Assembly (NCBI GenBank): GCA_002469845.1
Contig: DKNZ01000060.1
Span: 1-16,644, forward strand
DNA from: Cellvibrionales bacterium UBA7375
Lineage (GTDB): Bacteria; Pseudomonadota; Gammaproteobacteria; Pseudomonadales; Porticoccaceae
DNA: 16,644 bases
Direction of reading: 5' to 3'
In this document: in pieces, positions 1 to 6,579 of the stretch
How the letters are laid out: each line of letters begins with the position of its first letter
Numbering within the stretch: position 1 is the stretch's first letter
Notes under the pieces: model-generated
What the model was told of the DNA's origin: nothing
The model's input: the letters and a program-made list of their open reading frames with translations, nothing else
The model's database searches: none
Made by a program: the position numbers and the translations under genes

Positions 1-17
1 GGTGTTTCAATACTCAT
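1..17 (-). CDS. trpC: Indole-3-glycerol-phosphate synthase, first codons only (partial)
   Basis: Only the first five codons and part of the sixth lie in the window. An ATG at 17-15 on the minus strand reads M-S-I-E-T before the edge, which fits the usual N-terminus of TrpC (M-S-x-x-T-P-T-V-L). An AAAGAG ribosome-binding site sits 6-7 bases upstream, and the frame begins 18 bases after the trpD stop. TrpC converts carboxyphenylaminodeoxyribulose phosphate to indoleglycerol phosphate, the step after TrpD and its isomerase. The identification rests mainly on position: trpGDC is a standard gammaproteobacterial order. The rest of the gene is outside the window, so integrity cannot be judged. Confidence 0.6.
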
Positions 18-35
18 AGTCGTCTCTTTAAAAAC

Positions 36-1073
36 TCAGCTATCGGCCTGAGCTCTGGTGAAAGCGGCAAAGTCGCTAATTTTAGCTTTCGCTAATCCGC
101 ACTCTATAGCATCTTGAGCCATTGCTACACCTTGCTTTAAATCAGCCGCACAACCAGCAACATAGAGCGCCGCTCCAGAGTTTATTGCAATAAGATCCGC
201 TGCTTTTTTAGCGCTTTCTCCCTGCTGTTTGCCAAGGGCATCAGAAATAATGGCAAAGGATTGTTTTGCATCACTCACTGATAGGCCGTCCAAGCTTTGG
301 CGATGATTAAAAAATTCTTCCGGTTTAATCGTATATTCAGAAATTGCATTATCTTTATACTCAGCAACAAAAGTTTCATCTGCAATACTAATTTCATCAA
401 GGCCATCAGCCGAGTTGACTACCATAATATGCTTAGCGCCTAAACGACCTAGCACTTCTGCCATTGGCCGACATAATTTTCGCTCATAAACGCCTATCAA
501 TTGCCGATCCACACCTGCAGGATTGGTCATTGGTCCCAGAATATTAAATATAGTGCGCAGCCCCAGCTCACGTCTTGGTCCTATGGCATGTTTCATTGCA
601 CTATGATGGGCGGGCGCAAACATAAACCCTACGCCTAACTCATTAACGCATTGAGCCACTTGCTCTGGACTTAGGCTTAAATTAACGCCAGCGGCCTCAA
701 GTAAATCTGCCGCTCCACTACTACTACTGACCGAGCGATTGCCATGTTTTGCTACTCGCCCTCCAGAGGCCGCGACCACAAAACTTGAAGCTGTAGACAC
801 ATTAAAAAGGTTGGATTCATCACCACCAGTGCCTACGATATCGACCAAATAGTCGCCGGATACATCAACACCAGTGGCTAGCTCGCGCATCACTTCTACT
901 GCAGCAGCAATCTCATCGATGGTCTCACCTTTCATTCTTAGTGCAACTAGAAACCCACCAATTTGCGATGACGTAGCTTGTCCAGTCATAATCAGGCGCA
1001 TTACATCGCGCATATCCGCAGATTCCAGATTCTGATGATTGACCACTTTATCTAATGCTTGAGTAATATCCAC
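36..1073 (-). CDS. trpD: Anthranilate phosphoribosyltransferase TrpD
   Basis: This enzyme transfers the phosphoribosyl group of PRPP to anthranilate, the second step of tryptophan synthesis, in the cytoplasm. The 345-residue length is normal for the family. The N-terminal helical domain is followed by the glycine-rich PRPP site GTGGD (81-85), and the KHGNRSVSS loop (109-117) contacts pyrophosphate and metal. A later G-L-D-E segment supplies the acidic metal ligands. The start is a GTG at 1073 (+ strand CAC at 1071-1073), preceded by an AAAGGG ribosome-binding site that lies inside the end of trpG. Only three bases separate the trpG stop from this start, so the two genes are probably translationally coupled. 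It is the third gene of trpEGDC. It is not fused to trpG as in enterobacteria. Confidence 0.97.
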   Translation of the reverse strand: MDITQALDKVVNHQNLESADMRDVMRLIMTGQATSSQIGGFLVALRMKGETIDEIAAAVEVMRELATGVDVSGDYLVDIVGTGGDESNLFNVSTASSFVVAASGGRVAKHGNRSVSSSSGAADLLEAAGVNLSLSPEQVAQCVNELGVGFMFAPAHHSAMKHAIGPRRELGLRTIFNILGPMTNPAGVDRQLIGVYERKLCRPMAEVLGRLGAKHIMVVNSADGLDEISIADETFVAEYKDNAISEYTIKPEEFFNHRQSLDGLSVSDAKQSFAIISDALGKQQGESAKKAADLIAINSGAALYVAGCAADLKQGVAMAQDAIECGLAKAKISDFAAFTRAQADS

Positions 1074-1076
1074 AAT

Positions 1077-1655
1077 TTAACCCTTTAAAAAGTTTTCTAG
1101 CAGGTCATGGCCGTGCTGAGTGAGAATAGATTCCGGATGAAATTGCACCCCTTCCACTGCCAACTCTTTATGCCGCACACCCATAATCTCATCCAGCGTC
1201 CCATCATTATGTTGCGTCCAACCAGTAACCTCTAAGCAGTCCGGAAGTGAATCCTGATTTATGACTAATGAATGATACCTAGTGGCCTCATAGGGGTTAG
1301 TTAAATTTGCGAAGACACCGGTATTATTATGGTAAATCATAGAGGTTTTACCATGCATTACCTGCTTGGCTCTAATAATTTCGCCGCCAAAGGCCTGACC
1401 TATACTCTGGTGCCCTAAACAAATGCCTAGGATAGGAATTTTTCCAGAAAAATGCTTGATAATAGCAACTGAGATGCCTGCTTCGTTTGGAGTACAGGGA
1501 CCTGGTGATATAACAATTTTTTCCGGTGCCAGCTTTTCAATTTCAGCAATGGTTATCTTATCGTTGCGATACACCTGAACATCTGCATTGAGCTCAGCTA
1601 AGTACTGCACCACGTTATAGGTAAACGAATCATAGTTATCCACCATTAAAATCAT
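1077..1655 (-). CDS. trpG: Anthranilate synthase component II (glutamine amidotransferase) TrpG
   Basis: TrpG hydrolyses glutamine and passes ammonia to TrpE for anthranilate formation. Starting at the ATG at 1655 gives 192 residues, the usual stand-alone TrpG length. The class I amidotransferase triad is visible: Cys79 in GICLGH, and His173 and Glu175 in QFHPES. The oxyanion segment SPGPCTP is at 50-56. The open frame extends 24 codons further upstream, but that stretch lies inside trpE, is cysteine-rich and matches nothing in the family. The chosen ATG overlaps the trpE stop as ATGA and has a GAGGTG ribosome-binding site at good spacing. The overlap implies coupling to trpE, which suits equimolar assembly of the TrpE-TrpG complex. 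The same paralogue could also serve folate synthesis (PabA role), as in many bacteria; this cannot be decided here. Confidence 0.96.
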   Translation of the reverse strand: MILMVDNYDSFTYNVVQYLAELNADVQVYRNDKITIAEIEKLAPEKIVISPGPCTPNEAGISVAIIKHFSGKIPILGICLGHQSIGQAFGGEIIRAKQVMHGKTSMIYHNNTGVFANLTNPYEATRYHSLVINQDSLPDCLEVTGWTQHNDGTLDEIMGVRHKELAVEGVQFHPESILTQHGHDLLENFLKG

Positions 1656-3133
1656 TTTTTCACCTCGGCGCTTACCATTGCTGCAGCACGCATTACAGCA
1701 CGAGCCTTGTTCATTGTCTCTTTCCACTCTAGCTCAGGCTTTGAGTCAGCAACAATACCAGCTCCAGCTTGTACATGTAACATGTCGTCTTTAATCACCG
1801 CTGTGCGAATAGCGATTGCGGTATCCATATTGCCATTCCAGCCAATATAGCCCACTGCGCCGCCATAGATTCCGCGCTTTACTGGTTCTACTTCATCAAT
1901 AATTTCCATTGCGCGGATCTTTGGTGCACCGCTTAAAGTGCCTGCGGGAAGGGTCGCTTTGAGTACCTCAATCGGTCCCATATTATCAGTGACATCACCC
2001 ACTACATTAGAGGTAATATGCATCACATGAGAGTAGCGCTCAACTACCATTTTTTCGGTTACTTCTACCGAACCAGACTGGCTGATCCGGCCCACATCAT
2101 TGCGGCCTAGATCAATTAACATTAAATGCTCCGCAATCTCTTTTGGATCATCGAGCATCTCTTTTTCTAGGGCCAAATCTTCTTCTGCAGTTTTACCGCG
2201 ACGCCTAGTGCCAGCAATTGGACGAACCGTCACCTGACCATCCTCTAATCGAGCAAGAACCTCGGGCGATGAGCCAACGATATGAAAATCACCTAAGTTT
2301 AAAAAAAACATATAGGGAGATGGGTTAAGACGACGCAATGAACGGTAGAGGTTTATTGGAGAGGCTGTAAATGGCGCAGATAGACGCTGAGAAGGCACTA
2401 CCTGCATAGCATCACCAGCCATAATATAGTCTTTAATTTTATCCACTGACTTGAGAAATGCCTCTTGACCAAAGCTAGACGTGAAAGCATCTTCAGATAA
2501 GTCATCCCCCAGGCCTTTTTTATCTTCTACCTGGTGAGCTGGCATGGCCAATTTTTGCTGTAGCTCATCGAGACGTGCATTGGCCTGATCAAGGCCATCA
2601 TGTTGCTTGGCATCCACATGAACCACTAGCATCAAAGTACCAGATAGATTGTCAAAAATGGCAACTTCATCAGAAGCCATTAGCAAGATATCTGGTGTGC
2701 CTAACTCATCTTTGGGCTGGGATTCAGCTAATCTAGGCTCAACATAACGAACCGTGTCATAGCCAAAGTAGCCAACTAGGCCGCCCGTAAATCTCGGCAA
2801 ATCTGGTAAATCTGGCATGCTAAATAGTTGCCGAAAGCGTTCAACTTCAGCCATTGGATCATCGGTCTGGCGATCGACCATGGGCTTGCCATCTCGAATA
2901 ATTTCCAAGCGCTGACCATAGACTCTAAGCACTGTCGATGTTTGTAGACCTATTAGCGAGTAGCGCCCCCATTTCTCGCCGCCCTGCATAGACTCAAAAA
3001 GGTAAGAGTTGGGGCCATGGGCCAGCTTTAGATAAACGCTTAATGGGGTTTCAAAGTCCGCTAACACTTCACGGGTAACCGGAATGCGGTTGAAGTCTTG
3101 GCCTGCGAGTTCGGCGAATTTTTCAGGGGTCAT
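1652..3133 (-). CDS. trpE: Anthranilate synthase component I TrpE
   Basis: TrpE makes anthranilate from chorismate and ammonia, the first committed step to tryptophan. Its 493 residues match the family. The N-terminal regulatory part has the tryptophan-binding segment S-Y-L-F-E-S at 43-48, followed by the conserved W-G-R-Y-S at 55-59. The usual LLES is LFES here, so feedback inhibition is expected to be kept. The catalytic half carries the typical P-x-P-Y-M-F (271-276), I-A-G-T-R-R-R-G (306-313), DLGRNDVGR (341-349) and GTLSGAPKIRAM (398-409) motifs. An AAGGAAT ribosome-binding site precedes the ATG at 3133. The stop overlaps the trpG start by four bases. Presence of the LFES element and adjacency to trpG favour TrpE over the homologous PabB. 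Confidence 0.97.
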   Translation of the reverse strand: MTPEKFAELAGQDFNRIPVTREVLADFETPLSVYLKLAHGPNSYLFESMQGGEKWGRYSLIGLQTSTVLRVYGQRLEIIRDGKPMVDRQTDDPMAEVERFRQLFSMPDLPDLPRFTGGLVGYFGYDTVRYVEPRLAESQPKDELGTPDILLMASDEVAIFDNLSGTLMLVVHVDAKQHDGLDQANARLDELQQKLAMPAHQVEDKKGLGDDLSEDAFTSSFGQEAFLKSVDKIKDYIMAGDAMQVVPSQRLSAPFTASPINLYRSLRRLNPSPYMFFLNLGDFHIVGSSPEVLARLEDGQVTVRPIAGTRRRGKTAEEDLALEKEMLDDPKEIAEHLMLIDLGRNDVGRISQSGSVEVTEKMVVERYSHVMHITSNVVGDVTDNMGPIEVLKATLPAGTLSGAPKIRAMEIIDEVEPVKRGIYGGAVGYIGWNGNMDTAIAIRTAVIKDDMLHVQAGAGIVADSKPELEWKETMNKARAVMRAAAMVSAEVKK

Positions 3134-3192
3134 TTGGAATTCCTTGCACTGTAAACGGATTATTTATGGGGCACCAATTGTCCCCGACAACA

Positions 3193-3255
3193 CTATAAGT
3201 AGCATCGCCACCGTTGGCGGTTTTTCACCTGCTGTGCAAAAAGACTTTGTTTCAA
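3193..3255 (-). CDS. Possible 20-residue leader peptide upstream of trpE
   Basis: A TTG at 3255 opens a 20-codon frame that ends in TAG at 3195-3193, before the trpE ATG at 3133. A strong AGAGGG ribosome-binding site (3268-3263) sits seven bases ahead of the TTG. A sigma70-like promoter lies just upstream, placing the expected transcript start near 3274. The peptide is basic and contains one tryptophan, at position 16 in the stretch R-Q-R-W-R-C-Y-L. A small inverted repeat (CGCCA/TGGCG, 3206-3219) overlaps the Trp codon. Classical trp leaders have tandem Trp codons and a terminator with a U-run, and neither is clear here. It may therefore be a weak attenuator, a different leader-coupled control, or chance. 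Confidence 0.35.
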   Translation of the reverse strand: MKQSLFAQQVKNRQRWRCYL

Positions 3256-3280
3256 AATACAACCCTCTAGATTGGCGCTT

Positions 3281-3309
3281 ATTGTAGCCAATATTGTGCT
3301 ATCCGTAAA
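3281..3309 (-). promoter_or_regulatory. Sigma70-like promoter for trpEGDC
   Basis: On the minus strand a -35 box TTTACG (3309-3304, four of six consensus bases) is followed after 17 bases by a -10 box TACAAT (3286-3281, five of six). Transcription would start near 3274, about 140 bases before the trpE ATG. The -35 box touches the end of rpe, so trpE would be transcribed separately from rpe although both run the same way. Read by eye only. Confidence 0.45.
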
Positions 3310-3981
3310 TTAACCTACCAAGCTCAGTTCAGCTCGCATCTTATCAATCACTTCCTTGTAGTCGGGCTGACTAAATATTGCTGAGCCGGCCACAAAGGTA
3401 TCTGCACCAGCAGCCGCTATTTCTTGAATATTGCCCACGATAACCCCGCCATCAACTTCAAGCCGAATATCAAAGCCACTGTCATCAATAATTTGTCTGG
3501 CTCGCTTTAGTTTATCTAGGGTCGAGGGTATAAATTTCTGTCCGCCAAAACCTGGATTAACAGACATCAATAACAACATATCCATTCTGTCTAGCACCCA
3601 CTCCATCGAATCTAAGCCAGTCGCTGGATTTACCACTAGCCCTGCCTTGCAACCTAAATCTCGCACCAGTTGCAAAGATCGGTCAACATGCTGGGATGCT
3701 TCTGGATGAAAGGTGATATAGCTGGCTCCAGCGTCGGCAAACATACGGATCAAATCATCCACCGGCTGAACCATGAGATGAACATCGATTGGGGCTGTTA
3801 CACCGAAGTCTCTTAGGGCCTTGCAGACCATTGGACCAATAGTAAGATTAGGTACGTAATGGTTATCCATTACATCAAAATGCACTATATCGGCACCTGC
3901 TTCTAAAACAGTTTCAACCTCTTCACCCAGCCGAGCAAAGTCGGCCGCTAATATGGATGGGGCAATTAAAAAATTTGTCAT
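3310..3981 (-). CDS. rpe: Ribulose-phosphate 3-epimerase
   Basis: Rpe interconverts ribulose 5-phosphate and xylulose 5-phosphate in the cytoplasmic pentose phosphate pathway. The 223-residue length is standard for this TIM-barrel enzyme. Motifs in order: A-P-S-I-L-A-A-D near the start, H-F-D-V-M-D-N at 34-40, H-L-M-V at 68-71, N-P-G-F-G-G-Q at 142-148, and E-V-D-G-G at 175-179. The metal ligands His34, Asp36, His68 and Asp177 are all present. The ATG at 3981 has a GGTG ribosome-binding site about six bases upstream. In Pseudomonas the recalled order is rpe-gph-trpE; here no phosphoglycolate phosphatase gene lies between, and only about 176 bases separate rpe from trpE. Confidence 0.97.
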   Translation of the reverse strand: MTNFLIAPSILAADFARLGEEVETVLEAGADIVHFDVMDNHYVPNLTIGPMVCKALRDFGVTAPIDVHLMVQPVDDLIRMFADAGASYITFHPEASQHVDRSLQLVRDLGCKAGLVVNPATGLDSMEWVLDRMDMLLLMSVNPGFGGQKFIPSTLDKLKRARQIIDDSGFDIRLEVDGGVIVGNIQEIAAAGADTFVAGSAIFSQPDYKEVIDKMRAELSLVG

Positions 3982-4026
3982 ACAGCACCAAGTTTTTTAT
4001 GAGGTGTAATAATGCTAGAGATTGGT

Positions 4027-4054
4027 TTGAGGTGCAAATAGTTTACCGAATAAT
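4027..4054 (+). promoter_or_regulatory. Candidate sigma70 promoter for gshB
   Basis: TTGAGG (4027-4032, four of six) and AATAAT (4049-4054, five of six) are separated by 16 bases. The predicted start near 4061 gives an 80-base leader before the gshB ATG. It faces the rpe promoter, so the two predicted transcripts begin within a few bases of each other on opposite strands. Visual match only; other A/T-rich boxes exist nearby. Confidence 0.3.
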
Positions 4055-4073
4055 TAAGTATAAATAGGCAAAA

Positions 4074-4102
4074 ATTATAACTTTGATCCTTACCTATGTA
4101 AC
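4074..4102 (-). promoter_or_regulatory. Candidate sigma70 promoter for rpe
   Basis: On the minus strand GTTACA (4102-4097, four of six) is followed after 17 bases by a perfect TATAAT (4079-4074). The start would fall near 4067, about 86 bases ahead of the rpe ATG. No operator was recognised. Confidence 0.45.
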
Positions 4103-4143
4103 AATAAACCTCTAACTAGCTAACTGGGCATTGATTTATATCT

Positions 4144-5091
4144 ATGGAAAAATCTCTTGGCATTGTTATGGATCCAATACAATCCATAAACTACTTAAAG
4201 GACACCAGCCTCAGCATTTTACTGGCGGCTCAGAAGCAGGGTTATAGATTATTTTATATAGAGCAAAAAGATTTGTTTCTAGAAAATGGACTACCCTTCG
4301 CCGAGGTGCGGCCGTTGCGCGTTTTTGATAATGCTGATTGTTGGTATGAGCTAGACAGTCGAAGCGCGGTACCCCTCAACGAGTTAGATGTGGTGTTGAT
4401 GCGAAAAGACCCACCTTTTGATAGCGAATTTATCTACTCTACTTATATTTTAGAGGCGGCTGAAAAGCTTGGCACACTTATTGTCAATAAACCTCAAAGC
4501 CTTCGCGACTGTAATGAAAAAGTATTTGCTACTGAATTCCCACAATGCACCCCCCCGCTGCTGGTTAGTCGAAGTCTTAAGCGCCTAAAGGACTTTTTAC
4601 AGGAACATCAGGACGTTGTTTATAAACCACTAAATGGGATGGGGGGCACTTCCATTTTTCGTGTCAAATCTGGCGATCAAAATCTAAATGTTATCTTGGA
4701 AACACTGACCAAATTTGGCAGTGAAACGGTTATGGCGCAAAAGTATTTGCCAGAAATTTCTGACGGCGATAAACGTGTACTCATTGTCGATGGCGAAGTC
4801 ATTCCCTTTTGCTTAGCACGAATTCCATCCCCTAGTGACTTTCGCGGCAATCTAGCCGCGGGTGGTAAAGGGAAGGTGCGACCCTTAACAGAAAGAGATC
4901 AATGGATCGCCGACCAAGTGGCACCTGTATTAGTTGAGCGCGGTCTACTCTTTGTTGGTTTAGATATTATTGGTGATTATCTCACCGAAATTAATGTGAC
5001 CAGTCCAACCTGCGTACAAGAAATTGATATGGCACAGAATACAGCGATTGGCGACAAATTAATTGCCGCCATTACTCGACGCATAACCTAA
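4144..5091 (+). CDS. gshB: Glutathione synthetase
   Basis: GshB ligates glycine to gamma-glutamylcysteine using ATP, the last step of glutathione synthesis. The 315 residues match the bacterial GshB length and ATP-grasp layout. The N-terminal domain contains V-L-M-R-K-D-P-P-F-D at 84-93. The ATP-grasp core follows, with K-P-L-N-G-M-G-G-T-S (161-170) as the flexible glycine loop, N-L-A-A-G-G-K-G (236-243), and the metal-binding E-I-N-V-T-S-P-T-C (282-290). The ATG at 4144 begins M-E-K-S-L-G-I-V-M-D-P, the family start, though no clear Shine-Dalgarno is visible. It heads gshB-yqgE-ruvX, a common gammaproteobacterial block. In Pseudomonas the pilGHIJ-chp genes lie next to gshB; here rpe and trpE do instead. 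Confidence 0.97.
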   Translation: MEKSLGIVMDPIQSINYLKDTSLSILLAAQKQGYRLFYIEQKDLFLENGLPFAEVRPLRVFDNADCWYELDSRSAVPLNELDVVLMRKDPPFDSEFIYSTYILEAAEKLGTLIVNKPQSLRDCNEKVFATEFPQCTPPLLVSRSLKRLKDFLQEHQDVVYKPLNGMGGTSIFRVKSGDQNLNVILETLTKFGSETVMAQKYLPEISDGDKRVLIVDGEVIPFCLARIPSPSDFRGNLAAGGKGKVRPLTERDQWIADQVAPVLVERGLLFVGLDIIGDYLTEINVTSPTCVQEIDMAQNTAIGDKLIAAITRRIT

Positions 5092-5154
5092 TTAAGAAGA
5101 TTAAATATCGACTGATGCTTGTTTTTAGTTACCTTAGGCCTCATATTGTTAACC

Positions 5155-5733
5155 ATGGAACCCGCTTTGAAAAAAACTATTAACAGTCTAAAAAATCACT
5201 TTCTTGTGGCAATGCCCAACCTGCATGATGAAAATTTTTCTGGCAGCGTAGTCTATATCTGCGAGCACAATGCAGAAGGCGCCATGGGCCTAATTATTAA
5301 CCAACAGTTAGATATTCCTGCAAAAGCTGTTTTTGATCGACTAGATCTTGAGCAAAAGAGCAACCGTGGGGATGAACTTATTTTTGATGGCGGCCCAATG
5401 CAGCAAGATCGCGGGTTTATTTTACATAGCACTTGCGAGCAAAAGTGGGAATCTACGATTCATATTGGTGGCGATATTAGTCTATCTACATCAAAGGATA
5501 TACTCGGCGATATTGCGCTGGGAGATGGCCCCAAAGAGTCCCTTATTACTCTAGGCTATTCAAGCTGGGAAACTGGGCAATTGGAAAGAGAATTAAAAGA
5601 AAATAGCTGGCTAGTAATCCCTGCTGATTCAACCGTTATTTTCAATACCGAGTGCACACAACGAGCGAGTGCCGCCGCTCTTTCAATTGGCTTGAACTTA
5701 GATATGCTAGCTTTAGATTCCGGACATGCCTAA
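5155..5733 (+). CDS. yqgE: YqgE/AlgH family protein (UPF0301)
   Basis: This is a conserved cytoplasmic protein of unclear biochemical function, called AlgH in Pseudomonas where it was linked to alginate regulation. From the ATG at 5155 it has 192 residues. The family signature is clear: N-H-F-L-V-A-M-P (14-21) followed by Y-I-C-E-H-N-x-E-G-A-M-G-L-I-I-N (34-49). A later segment F-D-G-G-P-M-Q-x-D-R-G-F also fits. The frame stays open to a TTG at 5119, but that adds a hydrophobic stretch foreign to the family. No convincing Shine-Dalgarno supports either start; the ATG is preferred by homology. Its last eight bases overlap ruvX, consistent with joint transcription with gshB and ruvX. Confidence 0.93.
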   Translation: MEPALKKTINSLKNHFLVAMPNLHDENFSGSVVYICEHNAEGAMGLIINQQLDIPAKAVFDRLDLEQKSNRGDELIFDGGPMQQDRGFILHSTCEQKWESTIHIGGDISLSTSKDILGDIALGDGPKESLITLGYSSWETGQLERELKENSWLVIPADSTVIFNTECTQRASAAALSIGLNLDMLALDSGHA

Positions 5734-6181
5734 TTCTATAAAGCACCAAACAATTATGGCTTTTGATTATGGGCTGCGGCAAATTGGCGTTGCCCATGGC
5801 CAAACCTTGACAGCAAACGCTGAGGGAATAGGCATCTTACAAGCATCTGATGGCGTTCCAAACTGGGATGATGTAAAGGCAATGCTGAATGAATGGAAGC
5901 CTAATTTAATTTTAGTGGGCTTACCTCTCAATATGGACGGTAGCGAAAGCGAGCTTAGCCGCTTAGCTAGAAAATTTGCTCGACGTTTGCAGGGTCGTTT
6001 TAATGTAGATGCATTAATGGTCGACGAGCGATTAACTAGCCAAGACGCCAAGTCATCTCTGAGGGATCCAAGCTCAAATAAAAAAAGCAACAAAATAGAC
6101 CTGACGAAAATCGATCATCTTGCTGCCGCTCTTATCCTACAAAGTTGGCTGGATCAGCCAAATATGGGCCAGCAACCCTAG
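5726..6181 (+). CDS. ruvX: RuvX/YqgF, putative pre-16S rRNA nuclease
   Basis: This RNase H-fold protein is implicated in trimming the 5' end of pre-16S rRNA; an older proposal was Holliday junction resolution. The 151 residues are typical. Asp14 in F-D-Y-G, Glu101 in V-D-E-R-L-T-S and Asp130 in I-D-H-L-A-A form the expected acidic active site, and V-G-L-P-L-N-M-D-G (64-72) is the family motif. The ATG lies inside yqgE with an eight-base overlap; Met11 is an alternative but less likely start. In Pseudomonas ruvX is followed by pyrR-pyrB-pyrC. Here the next gene is the pilT remnant on the opposite strand, and the two stop codons share the palindrome CTAG at 6178-6181. Confidence 0.95.
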   Translation: MPNSIKHQTIMAFDYGLRQIGVAHGQTLTANAEGIGILQASDGVPNWDDVKAMLNEWKPNLILVGLPLNMDGSESELSRLARKFARRLQGRFNVDALMVDERLTSQDAKSSLRDPSSNKKSNKIDLTKIDHLAAALILQSWLDQPNMGQQP

Positions 6182-6390
6182 CTAGCTCTTCGCGAGGTCA
6201 CTGTTGCTGATGATGTGTCCCGGCTTACAACGCCCTTTCCTACAAGCCTGCTGAGGCTTTGATCCAGTGGCGGTAATGATTTTTTTTGTACTTCCCCATC
6301 AATCCGCAAAATAGGCGGCAAGTCTGTTGAAAGGTGTAGATCTGAGGCTCCAGCTTCAAGGGCTATTTCGAGTAAATTTGATATATCCAT
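6178..6390 (-). pseudogene. pilT: Internally deleted remnant of type IV pilus retraction ATPase PilT
   Basis: The first 44 residues from the ATG at 6390 are recognisably the N-terminus of PilT: M-D-I-S-N-L-L, then G-A-S-D-L-H-L-S, then L-P-P-I-L-R-I-D-G-E-V, then L-P-P-L-D. The frame then runs straight into L-D-Q-S-L-S-R-L-V-G-K-G-V-V-S-R-D-T, which resembles the extreme C-terminus of PilT (L-D-x-x-L-x-x-L-V-x-x-G-x-I-S-R). The final 11 residues (S-S-A-T-V-T-S-R-R-A-S) do not look like PilT. Normal PilT is about 344 residues; this frame has 70. The Walker A, Asp box, Walker B and His box regions are all missing, so ATPase activity and pilus retraction are impossible from this copy. The simplest reading is one in-frame internal deletion at the shared L-D-Q junction. 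A GGA ribosome-binding site and ATG remain. It lies divergent from yggS, the recalled pilT position in Pseudomonas. Four further upstream codons (from 6402) are unlikely to be used. Confidence 0.75.
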
Positions 6391-6579
6391 AATGATTTCC
6401 AATCCTTTGAATTATTAGTATAAGACAATTACTGCAAAGTTATTGCTGATCGCCTATAAGGTCGTCAAAATGCTCCTTGTGCTACGGTAACGACCACGAT
6501 AACAATATATTCAATATAGCATAAAAAATGAGTGCAAATTAATATCGTATTTTTGCCAGACAACTGTAGACTTGTGCCT

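Noticed and set aside
1656..1727. A 24-residue N-terminal extension of TrpG, rich in cysteine.
   Set aside because: It overlaps trpE coding sequence; the internal ATG has the ribosome-binding site, the ATGA overlap and the normal TrpG N-terminus.
3206..3225. Plus-strand hairpin CGCCA-CCGT-TGGCG followed by GTTTTT, resembling an intrinsic terminator.
   Set aside because: There is no plus-strand gene upstream of it; the stem is only five base pairs. The region is the minus-strand trpE leader, where the repeat is considered instead.
3084..3287. Plus-strand open frame over the trpE start and leader, and similar plus-strand frames inside rpe (3431-3709) and the aldo/keto reductase (9218-9641).
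   Set aside because: They are antisense to clear genes or leaders, have no ribosome-binding sites and resemble no protein family.
5119..5154. TTG start giving YqgE a short hydrophobic N-terminal extension like a signal sequence.
   Set aside because: YqgE/AlgH proteins are cytoplasmic and begin shortly before the N-H-F-L-V-A-M-P segment; no ribosome-binding site supports the TTG.
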